Shown piece after piece: positions 1 through 7,788 of a DNA stretch of 64,000 nt. Position numbers and translations under genes: made by a program. This DNA is from Lichenicola sp964247735 (GTDB taxonomy: Bacteria > Pseudomonadota > Alphaproteobacteria > Acetobacterales > Acetobacteraceae), in NCBI GenBank assembly GCA_964247735.1, contig CAXTVS010000001.1, positions 62,001 through 126,000 on the forward strand, given 5' to 3'. Numbering within the stretch: position 1 is the first letter of the stretch; each line of letters starts with the position of its first letter. The notes beneath the pieces are model-generated. The model made no database searches, was not told the DNA's origin, and saw nothing but the letters and a program-made list of their open reading frames with translations.

Positions 1-384
1 CTTCCGGGCGTCACCGTGACGGGACGGGTGCCGGACGTGCGGCCATACCTGGACCGGGCCTCGCTGTTCGTGGCCCCGCTCCGGCTCGGGCGCGGCATCC
101 AGAACAAGCTGCTGGAGGCGATGGCGATGGGGCTGCCGGTGGTCACCACGCAGGCCGCCCTGCACGCGACCGGGATCCCGCCCGGCGCCGGCATCGTCGC
201 CGCCGACACTCCGGCCGCCTTTGCCGCGGCGGTGGCGGCCCTGCTGCGCGACGACGCCGGGCGCCGGCGGATGGAGCAGAAGGCCCGCGCCGTGCTGGAA
301 GCGGGGCTCGACTGGGACACGGTGCTGGCTGGCAGCGGCGACTTCCTGTCGGCGCCGCGTCCGGCCGCCGCGGGCGCGGCCTGA
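1..384 (+). CDS. Glycosyltransferase family 4, C-terminal part (cut by window start)
   Basis: The reading frame is open from base 1, so the gene starts outside the window and only about 127 C-terminal residues are visible. They form the second Rossmann lobe of a GT-B retaining glycosyltransferase: a 'GRVPDVRPYL' strand-helix, then 'RLGRGIQNKLLEAMAMGLPVV', where the Glu of LLEAMAMG binds the nucleotide-sugar donor. The 'APLRLGRGIQNK' wording resembles the sugar transferases associated with PEP-CTERM/EpsH-type exopolysaccharide systems, but no exosortase is visible here. The stop lies 10 bases before the next glycosyltransferase, so the two are probably one transcription unit for surface polysaccharide assembly. 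Acceptor and sugar are unknown. Confidence 0.85.
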   Translation, partial: LPGVTVTGRVPDVRPYLDRASLFVAPLRLGRGIQNKLLEAMAMGLPVVTTQAALHATGIPPGAGIVAADTPAAFAAAVAALLRDDAGRRRMEQKARAVLEAGLDWDTVLAGSGDFLSAPRPAAAGAA

Positions 385-394
385 CCGCCGGCCC

Positions 395-1561
395 ATGCGC
401 ATCCTGTTCCACCACCGGATCGCATCGCGCGACGGCCAGTCGGTCCACCTCGACGAGCTGGTGGCGGCACTCCGGCGCCAGGGCCACGAGACGATCCTGG
501 TCGGGCCGCCCGGGCTGATGAACGCCCGCTTCGGCGGCGGCAGCCGGCTGGTGGCGCGGATCAAGCGCCTGATCCCCGGCGCGCTCTACGAGCTGCTGGA
601 GCTTGCCTACAACATCCCCGCCTTTCTCCGCCTGTCCGCAGCGGCGCGCGCCCATCGCCCGGACATCATCTACGAGCGCTACAGCCTGTTCCTGTTCGCA
701 GGCGCCTGGGTGCGTCGCCGCTCCGGACTGCCGCTGCTGCTGGAGGTCAACGCCCCCCTGTTCGAGGAACGCGCGCGCCATGACGGGCTCCGCCTGCACC
801 GGCTCGGCCGCCTGGCGCAGCGCTCCTTGTGGCGCGGCGCCGACCGCGTGCTGCCGGTCACCGCGGTGCTGGGCCGGATGATCGAGGGCTACGGCGTGCC
901 GCGCGACCGGATCGCCGTGATCCCGAACGGCATCGACCCCGACCGCTTCGCGACAGTGCTCGATCCGGCCGCGGCCAAGGCCAGGCTCGGCCTGCCGCAG
1001 CGCCTGGTGCTCGGCTTCACCGGCTTCGTGCGCGGCTGGAACGCGGTGCACCGGCTGATCGACTTCGCGGCCGTGCACCGCGACCGGTTCGACCTGCAGG
1101 TCCTGGTGGTCGGCGACGGGCCGGCGCGGGCCTCGCTGCAGGAGCATGCGCGGCGGCTGGGCGTGGCGGACCGGCTGTCCATCACCGGCGTGGTCGCCCG
1201 CGACGACGTCGCACGGCACGTGTCCGCCTTCGACATCGCCGTGATCCCCGGCCTCACGCCGTACGCCTCGCCGCTCAAGCTGTTCGAGTACCTCCAGCTC
1301 GGCCGCGCGGTCGTGGCGCCGGATCTCGACGCCATCCGCGAGATCCTCACCGACGGACAGGACGCGCTGCTGTTCGACCCGGCGGCGGAGCACGGCCTGG
1401 AAGCGGCGCTGCTCCGGCTGTGCGAGGACGCGCCGCTGCGTGCCCGCCTGGGACGTGCCGGCCCGGACACGATCCGGTCCCGGTCGCTGACCTGGGCGCG
1501 CAACGCTGAACGGATCGCAGCGCTCGGCCAGGCGCTGCTTCGGACCGGCCGTCCGGCCTAG
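395..1561 (+). CDS. Glycosyltransferase family 4
   Basis: A 388-residue GT-B glycosyltransferase of usual length. The N-terminal acceptor lobe starts 'MRILFHHRIASRDGQSVHL', the typical GT4 opening with a glycine/serine turn after strand one. The donor lobe carries 'VIPNGIDPDRF' near residue 182, 'VVGDGPAR', and 'SPLKLFEYLQLGRAVVA', where the conserved Glu contacts the nucleotide sugar. ATG 395 is chosen because this start gives the family N terminus; the frame extends upstream only into the preceding gene. It lies 10 bases after that gene, suggesting co-transcription. It probably adds a sugar to a lipid-linked exopolysaccharide intermediate at the cytoplasmic membrane; the specific sugar cannot be read from sequence. 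Confidence 0.85.
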   Translation: MRILFHHRIASRDGQSVHLDELVAALRRQGHETILVGPPGLMNARFGGGSRLVARIKRLIPGALYELLELAYNIPAFLRLSAAARAHRPDIIYERYSLFLFAGAWVRRRSGLPLLLEVNAPLFEERARHDGLRLHRLGRLAQRSLWRGADRVLPVTAVLGRMIEGYGVPRDRIAVIPNGIDPDRFATVLDPAAAKARLGLPQRLVLGFTGFVRGWNAVHRLIDFAAVHRDRFDLQVLVVGDGPARASLQEHARRLGVADRLSITGVVARDDVARHVSAFDIAVIPGLTPYASPLKLFEYLQLGRAVVAPDLDAIREILTDGQDALLFDPAAEHGLEAALLRLCEDAPLRARLGRAGPDTIRSRSLTWARNAERIAALGQALLRTGRPA

Positions 1562-1751
1562 AGTCCAAACGCAGGCAGGTCCGCGGCCGACCCCTACCGG
1601 ACTTCCGCTGCTTGCCGAACTGCCTCAAGCTGGTACGCCTCGGACCGAAACAGAAACCTGTGGCCGCGCCATCACCTGGCCGCGCTGGATCACGGGGGTG
1701 GCGTCACCTTCGCCCTGGTCGTGTTGCGCCCTGCCTGCGTCGGCCCGCTGA

Positions 1752-2456
1752 CTACATCTTCTCCTTGGTGCCGCGTCGGATCAACCACCAGTTCACGGGG
1801 TAGGTCGTGGCGAAGCCCAGCACCATCGCCACTTGCATCATCAGCCAGTAGCTCCACGTGGTCGGCGGCAGGCCGGGGAGCAGCCAAGCGCGGAACCCCA
1901 TCCAGGCGAACATGCCGATCTCGTACGCGAGTAGCGACAGCGTATCGACCTTGATCGCCGCCACCAGCCCGTCGCGCAGGCCCAGTCCCTTCATCGGCGC
2001 CACGGAGAAGAACTGGAACACGATGCCGAACAGGTAGGCGAGCACGAAGGCGAACAGGTATTTCCCGCCAAGCTCCGAGCCGAAGAGGGTGAAGCCGACC
2101 GCGAAGGCGATCCAGTCGCCCAGGAAATCGCCGAGGGCGCAGCCGGCGCCGCAATGCGTGGCGCCGCTGAACGTTGCCTGCCACGTCGGCCTGTCGCCGC
2201 CCATGCCGCAGTGGCCGCCATGCCTTTCGCCATGCGGCGCCATGCCGCGCCCGAACCAGACGTAGAACACCAGCCCGACCGGTCCCCAGTACAACATGGT
2301 CAGCGGCCACACCGCGTCCATGATCGCCATGTGCTGGCGCCGGCCCAGGATGAAGATGTCGGCCAGCACCAGCAGCGCGCTGGCGATCGCCAGGGGCACG
2401 TAGATCGCGGCCAGGGTTCGCAGCCAGGCGGGGGCATGGCTTCGTCTCCGCACCAT
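1752..2456 (-). CDS. DUF4396 family membrane protein
   Basis: A 234-residue polytopic membrane protein matching the DUF4396 pattern: an N-terminal pair of hydrophobic helices (about residues 13-35 and 47-68), a polar loop rich in His and Cys ('ERHGGHCGMGG'), the hallmark 'GATHCGAGCALGDFLGDW' around residues 98-115, then four more hydrophobic segments. The His/Cys-rich loop and the THCGAGC motif suggest metal binding; the family has no established function. It stands alone on the minus strand, convergent with the glycosyltransferases. GTG/ATG-like starts upstream extend into low-complexity sequence, so the start at 2456 (MVRRRSHAP) is the plausible one, but the first ten residues are uncertain. 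Confidence 0.75.
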   Translation of the reverse strand: MVRRRSHAPAWLRTLAAIYVPLAIASALLVLADIFILGRRQHMAIMDAVWPLTMLYWGPVGLVFYVWFGRGMAPHGERHGGHCGMGGDRPTWQATFSGATHCGAGCALGDFLGDWIAFAVGFTLFGSELGGKYLFAFVLAYLFGIVFQFFSVAPMKGLGLRDGLVAAIKVDTLSLLAYEIGMFAWMGFRAWLLPGLPPTTWSYWLMMQVAMVLGFATTYPVNWWLIRRGTKEKM

Positions 2457-2541
2457 TCGGCGCCCAAGCGATCAATGGCAGGACGGAATTTCCGGGATCC
2501 GGGTTCCACCGTTCCGGGCGGTTCGGCTGATCGAGTCCGGG

Positions 2542-3573
2542 CTAGGCATCCACCTCCTCCAGCACCTCCGCCTCCTCGTCCTGCAGCACCGCCTGCCGGT
2601 CCGGTGTCAGCCCGAACCGGACCGCCACGTCGGGGGCATAGCGCAGCAGGTCGGGGCGGAGCCGGAGCAGGGCGATGTCCTTGACCTTGCTTTCCAGCAT
2701 CACGTCGAAATCGAGCCCCTCCATCGCCCGCATGAAGCCGATGAACTCGAACGGGCTGCAGAAGTCGGCATGTCCGGTCCAGACCGGCGCCACCGAAACG
2801 GCCTTTAGCTTGCCTGTCTTACGGTCGCGTCGCTTCAGCTCGCGCATGCCGTTGTTCGGGGTGGAGAAGTGCAGCTTCGGCCGCTGCTCCGACGGCCAGG
2901 TGGCGAGGATCGCCTCCACCGTGGGTCTGAGCGCCAGCCCCTCGGGGTTGAGGCACCAGAAGTGCTGGTGGTCGAAGATCAGCCGCACCCCGGTCTGCCC
3001 GTGCACCCACAGCACGTCGGCGGCGGAGAAGCGGATGTCGTCGTGTTCCAGCACCAGCCGCCGGCGCACCGGCTCCGGCAGGGTCGGCCAGGTGCGGGCC
3101 CAGCGCTCCCGGCTGGCGACGGTGTCGCCATAGGCGCCGCCGACGTGGATCACCATCACCGCTTCCGGGCCCAGCTCCATCCGGTCCAGCATCTCGGCCT
3201 GGCTCGCCAGGTCCCACACGCTTTTCCGCACCAGCTCCGGGTCGGGACTGTTCAGCACCACGAACTGCGACGGGTGGAACGACAGCCGTATCCCCAGCCG
3301 GCGCGCCTTGGCGCCGAACGCCCTCAGCTCGGCGTCGGCTTCCGCCACCATGCCGTGGAACTGCGGCATGTCGGGATGGGTGGCGTAGGGGGCGATGTCC
3401 GAGGACATCCGGTACATGCGGATGTCGTGCCGGTCCAGGTGGTCCAGGATCGCATCGAGGTACTCGAGGCTGACGCGCAGGTGCGGCCCGCTCTGCCAGC
3501 GCCGCGCGTCGTTGCTCTTGAGGTCGGGGCGGGCCATCACCTTGACCGGGAAGCCGAGCCTGAGGGCGCTCAT
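2542..3573 (-). CDS. uvsE: UV damage endonuclease UvsE/UVDE
   Basis: A 343-residue TIM-barrel endonuclease that nicks DNA 5' of UV photoproducts (and some abasic sites), starting an excision pathway independent of UvrABC. Family motifs are in order: 'LRLGFPVKVM' at the start, 'YRMSSDIAPYATH', 'RLSFHPSQFVVLNSP', 'VIHVGGAYGD', 'LVLEHDD', 'LIFDHQHFWCLNP' and 'KLHFSTPNNGM'. The His, Asp and Glu residues in these strings are the metal ligands of the family. ATG 3573 overlaps the stop of the upstream DHH phosphoesterase by 4 bp (ATGA), so translation is probably coupled. The last ~20 residues are an acidic tail (EEAEVLEEVDA). UVDE is patchily distributed in bacteria. Confidence 0.92.
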   Translation of the reverse strand: MSALRLGFPVKVMARPDLKSNDARRWQSGPHLRVSLEYLDAILDHLDRHDIRMYRMSSDIAPYATHPDMPQFHGMVAEADAELRAFGAKARRLGIRLSFHPSQFVVLNSPDPELVRKSVWDLASQAEMLDRMELGPEAVMVIHVGGAYGDTVASRERWARTWPTLPEPVRRRLVLEHDDIRFSAADVLWVHGQTGVRLIFDHQHFWCLNPEGLALRPTVEAILATWPSEQRPKLHFSTPNNGMRELKRRDRKTGKLKAVSVAPVWTGHADFCSPFEFIGFMRAMEGLDFDVMLESKVKDIALLRLRPDLLRYAPDVAVRFGLTPDRQAVLQDEEAEVLEEVDA

Positions 3574-4625
3574 GCCGCCGCGTCCATCTCGGCGACCTGC
3601 ATGTCGGGACCGAAGCCGAGCGCTGCCACGAACCGGTTCCACACCGGGTTGCGCAGCGCCCCGCCGGTCGCCTGCGCATGGCCGTTGCCGTAGTGGGCGT
3701 CCGCGCCCTCCGGCGCGTGCGCGCGCAGGAAGGCGACCAGGTCCTGCCCGGTGGCCGAGCGCACCGCGAAGTGCACCCAGCCCGGCCGGAACCCGGTGTT
3801 GGCGGCCATCACGATGCTGTCCTTCAGCCGGCTGCGCCAGGACTGCGCCACCAGGGGATGGATCTGGCAGGGCGAATCGAGCCGGATCAGCGCCACCGGC
3901 GGCCTGATCCGCGGGGCGATCCGGCGTGCCGCATCCAGCGCTGCCTTCACCTCCTCCCGGGCCGCCTGCAGCGACGCGGTCTCGGGATGCTCGCCGGAAA
4001 CCACCGCCTTGGGGTTGACCGCCTTCATCAGCAGCGCCAGCGACGGCGCTGCGTCGCCCAGCCCGGCGCGCCTGGGCGCGTTCAGCAGCGACACCGCTTC
4101 CCGGAGCGCGGTCGAGCCGTAGCGCTTCCTGGCCTCGGCCAGCTCGGCGAACGGCGCCTTGTCGCCGAGGTCGCCGATCAGCCCGATCGCCGCCAGCCAC
4201 AGCAGGTCGTCCGCCGGTCCGAGCCCGTGCGCGCACCACCAGCACAGCAGGCTCGTGGTGGGCACCGGCTCGGTGCCGAACCCGGTGATGACCGTGGCAC
4301 CGCCGGCATCGCCGGTCGGCACGTGGTGGTCGATGACCACGGTAGGCGTCCCGTCCAGGATCGGCCCGGGTCCGAGCCCCAGGTCGGCAACCACCAGCCC
4401 CTGCGGCCGGCGCTCGCGCAGCTCCGCCCCCATCTCCGCCGACCAGGCCGATTCCCCGCGCCCGACCACCCGGATCTCCGGGTCGCGCCCGGACCGCGCC
4501 AGTGCCCGTGCCAGGATCACCCCGGAGGACAGCCCGTCCGCATCGTTGTGGGTGAGGATGAGAGGGTTCCGGCCGAAGCCGGTCATCGCCTCCGAGAAAG
4601 TCTGCCCGATCGACGCGATGTCCAT
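3570..4625 (-). CDS. DHH-family phosphoesterase (RecJ/NrnA-like)
   Basis: A 351-residue two-domain DHH/DHHA1 protein. The N-terminal domain has 'LTHNDADGLSSG' (DADG at 28-31), 'VVADLG' (~79-83) and the signature 'VIDHHVP' (DHH at 99-101), which bind the two Mn ions. The C-terminal DHHA1 substrate-binding domain ends with 'HYGNGHAQATGGAL', matching the GGGH-type motif region. Such proteins hydrolyse single-stranded DNA, nano-RNA or cyclic dinucleotides; the length is that of small NrnA/RecJ-like enzymes, not full RecJ. Its 4-bp overlap with uvsE suggests a role with the UV endonuclease, for example trimming a nicked strand, but that is inference. It is divergent from tagF over a 117-bp gap. 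Confidence 0.85.
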   Translation of the reverse strand: MDIASIGQTFSEAMTGFGRNPLILTHNDADGLSSGVILARALARSGRDPEIRVVGRGESAWSAEMGAELRERRPQGLVVADLGLGPGPILDGTPTVVIDHHVPTGDAGGATVITGFGTEPVPTTSLLCWWCAHGLGPADDLLWLAAIGLIGDLGDKAPFAELAEARKRYGSTALREAVSLLNAPRRAGLGDAAPSLALLMKAVNPKAVVSGEHPETASLQAAREEVKAALDAARRIAPRIRPPVALIRLDSPCQIHPLVAQSWRSRLKDSIVMAANTGFRPGWVHFAVRSATGQDLVAFLRAHAPEGADAHYGNGHAQATGGALRNPVWNRFVAALGFGPDMQVAEMDAAA

Positions 4626-4742
4626 GCGGCCTACAACTCGCAGGCGCCGCCACCGTTGCCTGCTTCCACGCCCTGCGCATCCGGCGCGACCGCCTGCCGG
4701 TGCCGTTGGCAACGGGGAGCCTGTTGATGCCCGACCTGCTCC

Positions 4743-5372
4743 ATGCTTGACCTGTTCCGGCGCCGCGCCACGCCCGACGCAAACGTCGCGCTTCAAGCGG
4801 CGGGCTGTCACGGCAAGCTTCCGGCCCTCGGCGATTTCGTCACGCGCGGCCTCGGTGCGGCTGCGCTGGAACGCTGGGACGGCTGGCTGCAGCAGCTGGT
4901 GTCGGCGTCCCGCGCCAGTCTCGGGCCGGAATGGCAGGCCGCCTGGCTGCGCATGCCGGCCTGGCACTTCGCGCTGGGCCCTGCGGTGCTGACCGACGAG
5001 CCCTGGGCCGGGGTGCTGATCCCGAGCGTCGACAGGGTCGGACGCTCCTACCCGTTCAGCGTGCTGTCGCCCCTGCGGCCGGAAGGCCTTCCTTCCACGG
5101 ACTGGCAGGGCCGGGCGGAGGCCTTGGCGATCGAGGCGCTCGAGGGCGGTCTCGATGCGGCGCTGCTGCAGCAGCGGCTGGACCGGATCGGTTGCCCGTG
5201 CTGCGACGCGGACCCGGCGGAGTTGGCGTCGGCAGGCGAAAGCATGTTCTGGTGGCACCCACATGATGCAGCGGGTCGGCCGACGCGTCGAACGCCGGGA
5301 CTGCCCGGGCCGGAGCACGCACAGGCGCTGGTGCTCGGCATCTCGGCCGTGTCCGGGCCGGGCCGGAACTGA
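4743..5372 (+). CDS. tagF: Type VI secretion-associated protein TagF (orphan)
   Basis: A 209-residue protein with the TagF (DUF2094) pattern: 'CHGKLPALGDFVTRGL' near residues 22-37, 'WLQQLVSASR', 'PAWHFAL', and the conserved 'GVLIPSVDRVGRSYPF' around residues 86-101, then 'FWWHP' late in the domain. In known systems TagF represses the type VI secretion apparatus after translation, partly by sequestering Fha, in the threonine-phosphorylation pathway. No other T6SS gene (tssB/C, hcp, vgrG, pppA, ppkA) lies nearby, so it is an orphan in this window. No good ribosome binding site precedes ATG 4743. It is convergent with the cytochrome b561 gene. The full apparatus may lie elsewhere in the genome. 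Confidence 0.85.
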   Translation: MLDLFRRRATPDANVALQAAGCHGKLPALGDFVTRGLGAAALERWDGWLQQLVSASRASLGPEWQAAWLRMPAWHFALGPAVLTDEPWAGVLIPSVDRVGRSYPFSVLSPLRPEGLPSTDWQGRAEALAIEALEGGLDAALLQQRLDRIGCPCCDADPAELASAGESMFWWHPHDAAGRPTRRTPGLPGPEHAQALVLGISAVSGPGRN

Positions 5373-5453
5373 ACGGGAGCGATCGGGCACCGCGCCTGGT
5401 GCACCGCGATCCCGGCGCCGGATCCGCCGTGCCGCCGTTCCGGGGCCCGGTCG

Positions 5454-6062
5454 CTACTTCCTCTGCTCCGCCACGAGGCCTGCCGGCTTCGCCAGCCGCC
5501 GGCGCGGCAGCATGCGTTGCAGCACCGGATCGCGATCGAGCAGATGGTGCTTCAGCACGCCGAGCAGGTGCAGCGCCAGCAGGGCGTAGAGGCCATAGGC
5601 CAGCAGGCCGTGGATCCGGAACCAGGTGGCGTGCACGGCCTCCTTTCGCACCGGATCCAGTGCCATGATGGCGCCGATCCGCGGCCAGGGCACGAGGCCG
5701 AACAGGCGCAGCGGGTGGGCGGCGGCGTCCTTGAAGGCGGAGTCGTGGATCCAGCCGGACAGCGGCAGCCCCAGGATCAGCGCGTAGAGCGCGAGGTGCG
5801 CCCCGTGCGCCAGGAGCCGTTCCCGGCGCGGATACGCGCGGGCAAGCGGCGGCGGCGGGTGCGACAGGCGCCACAGCACGCGCAGCAGGACCAGGCCCAG
5901 CACGGTGATGCCGATCGACTTGTGGGTGTCGATGGCGGGCCGGACCATCGGGTCGGGCAGGAAGCCGATGGTCCACACCAGCACGAGATTGCCGATCACG
6001 AGCAGGGCGACCAGCCAGTGCAGCGCCATTGCCGTGCCCGTGTAGCGTCCCGGACGTGTCAT
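5454..6062 (-). CDS. Cytochrome b561 family membrane protein
   Basis: A 202-residue four-helix di-haem cytochrome b561 of usual length. Haem-ligand histidines lie in 'TAMALHWLVALL' (helix 1), 'AIDTHKSIGI' (start of helix 2), and two in the C-terminal helix 'LLALHLLGVLKHHLLDRDP'. The family transfers electrons between the quinone pool and periplasmic acceptors (superoxide oxidase CybB is the characterised Escherichia coli member). ATG 6062 (MTRPGRYTG) is preferred because it places helix 1 at the usual distance; an upstream ATG would add 24 charged residues. The 110-bp gap to the divergent GT2 gene must hold promoters for both. Confidence 0.9.
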   Translation of the reverse strand: MTRPGRYTGTAMALHWLVALLVIGNLVLVWTIGFLPDPMVRPAIDTHKSIGITVLGLVLLRVLWRLSHPPPPLARAYPRRERLLAHGAHLALYALILGLPLSGWIHDSAFKDAAAHPLRLFGLVPWPRIGAIMALDPVRKEAVHATWFRIHGLLAYGLYALLALHLLGVLKHHLLDRDPVLQRMLPRRRLAKPAGLVAEQRK

Positions 6063-6172
6063 GCTAGATCGATCTTCCCCGCCGTCTCGTCGGCCCGGCC
6101 GGATGGAGGATGCCCCGGGCGTCGCCCGGTGCAAAGGCTCGGCTGCGCCTTCCCCGCGACGGAGGAATTTTG

Positions 6173-7645
6173 ATGACCGGCCAGTTGATCGCCGAGGAGA
6201 CGATCGCGGGCGGGACGATCGCCGGACTGCTCGCGCGCCGCCGCCGGGCGATCTCGCCGCGGTTCAGCCCGCCGCCGACGCCGCTCGCCAGCGTGCTGAT
6301 CCACGGCGCGGTGCTGCTGCTCTGGGTCGTGCTGTTCTGGCGCGCGCTGGGCGGCAGCGGGGTGTTCGCCTGGTCGGTCGGGCTGGCCTATGTCGGCTAC
6401 GACACCCTGCTGCTGTGCTTCGTGTTCCGGCAGACCCTGGTGCTGGCGCGGCCCGGTGCGGCGCAGAAGGGGCCGCCCCTGGCGCCGCCCCCGGGGCCAC
6501 GCGGCCCGGCGCCCACCGCAACCGTCATCATCGCCGCCCATGACGAGGTGGCGGTGCTGCCGGGAACGCTGGCAGCGCTCGCGGCGCAGACCGACCCGGC
6601 GGAGGTGGTGCTGATCGCCGATGACGGCTCGACCGACGGCACCGCGGCGCTGCTCGGCGGGCGCTACGGCCTGCTCGCGGCCGGGCCGGGCCGGATCGGA
6701 CCGCCCGGCCGTGTCGACCCGTCGCTGCGCTGGCTCCGGCTGCCACAGGGCGGCAAGGCGTCGGCGCTCAACGTCGCGGTGGCGCTGGCCGACACCGAGC
6801 TGGTGATGACCATCGACGCCGACACGGTGGTCGAGCCGGACGCGCTGGCGGCGATGCGCCAGGCCTTCGCCGACGATCCCGGCCTGGTCGCCGCCACCGG
6901 CGTGCTGACGCCGTTCTGCGAGGCGGGCCTGTCCGGCCGGATACTGGAATGGTTCCAGAGCTACGAGTACGTGCGCAACTTCCTGTCCCGCTACGCCTGG
7001 GCGCAAATGGACGGGCTGCTGCTGCTGTCCGGCGCCTTCTCCTGCTACCGGCGCGACGCGCTGCTCCTGGTGGGCGGCTTCGACCCCGACTGCCTGGTCG
7101 AGGACTACGAGCTCACCCACCGGATGCGCGACCACGGGGTGCGGCAGGGCCTCGGCTGGCGCACCGCGGTGGTCGGCACCGCGCAGGGCCGGACGGAGGT
7201 GCCGGGGACGGTCGGCACGTTCCTGCGGCAGCGCCGGCGCTGGTTCGGCGGCTTCCTGCAGACGCAGTACTGGTACCGGCACATGGTCGGCAACCGGCGC
7301 TACGGCCGGCTCGGCACCATGATGCTGCCGGTCAAGGCGATCGACACGCTGCAGCCGTTCTATGGCCTGGCCGGCGCGCTGCTGCTGGTGGTGTTCCTTC
7401 TCACCGGCCGGTTCGGCGTGCTCCTGCCCGCCGGCCTCGTGATCGCGGCCAAGATCGGCATCGATCTCGCCTTCCACCTGTGGACCCTGCGCGTCTACCG
7501 GCTGTGGCTCCGTCGGGAGCGGACGATGTCGCCGGTGCTGGCGGTGCTGGCCTCGTTCCTGGAACCGTTCACCTTCCAGCTGCTGCGCCATGCCGGGGCG
7601 GCGCTCGGCTGGTGGTCGTTCCTCAGGCAGTCCCGGCGCTGGTAG
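6173..7645 (+). CDS. Membrane-bound family 2 glycosyltransferase (processive, PgaC/BcsA-like)
   Basis: A 490-residue integral-membrane GT2. Two N-terminal helices (about 38-58 and 62-92) precede a cytoplasmic GT-A domain with the processive-synthase motifs: 'ADDGS' at 149-153, 'IDADT' at 214-218, 'VEDYE' at 309-313 and 'QRRRW' at 353-357. Three or four hydrophobic segments follow to the end. The QxxRW motif and terminal helices mark enzymes that both polymerise and export a polysaccharide (cellulose, poly-N-acetylglucosamine, hyaluronan type). ATG 6173 follows the clear ribosome site GGAGGA seven bases upstream. No PilZ domain is visible, and no pga or bcs partner genes are adjacent, so the product is unassigned. 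Confidence 0.88.
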   Translation: MTGQLIAEETIAGGTIAGLLARRRRAISPRFSPPPTPLASVLIHGAVLLLWVVLFWRALGGSGVFAWSVGLAYVGYDTLLLCFVFRQTLVLARPGAAQKGPPLAPPPGPRGPAPTATVIIAAHDEVAVLPGTLAALAAQTDPAEVVLIADDGSTDGTAALLGGRYGLLAAGPGRIGPPGRVDPSLRWLRLPQGGKASALNVAVALADTELVMTIDADTVVEPDALAAMRQAFADDPGLVAATGVLTPFCEAGLSGRILEWFQSYEYVRNFLSRYAWAQMDGLLLLSGAFSCYRRDALLLVGGFDPDCLVEDYELTHRMRDHGVRQGLGWRTAVVGTAQGRTEVPGTVGTFLRQRRRWFGGFLQTQYWYRHMVGNRRYGRLGTMMLPVKAIDTLQPFYGLAGALLLVVFLLTGRFGVLLPAGLVIAAKIGIDLAFHLWTLRVYRLWLRRERTMSPVLAVLASFLEPFTFQLLRHAGAALGWWSFLRQSRRW

Positions 7646-7788
7646 TGCCGACGTGACAAGGCGGATCCGCGCGGCTTAAGTCACGCTCCCGGTCGCCCGG
7701 CTGTTGCGGTCGATGCGCGATCAAGGAGTGACCGGTTGCCTCGTCCGTCCGTCATCGACCCTGGGCGTCCCGTTGCAGGATCGGCCCG

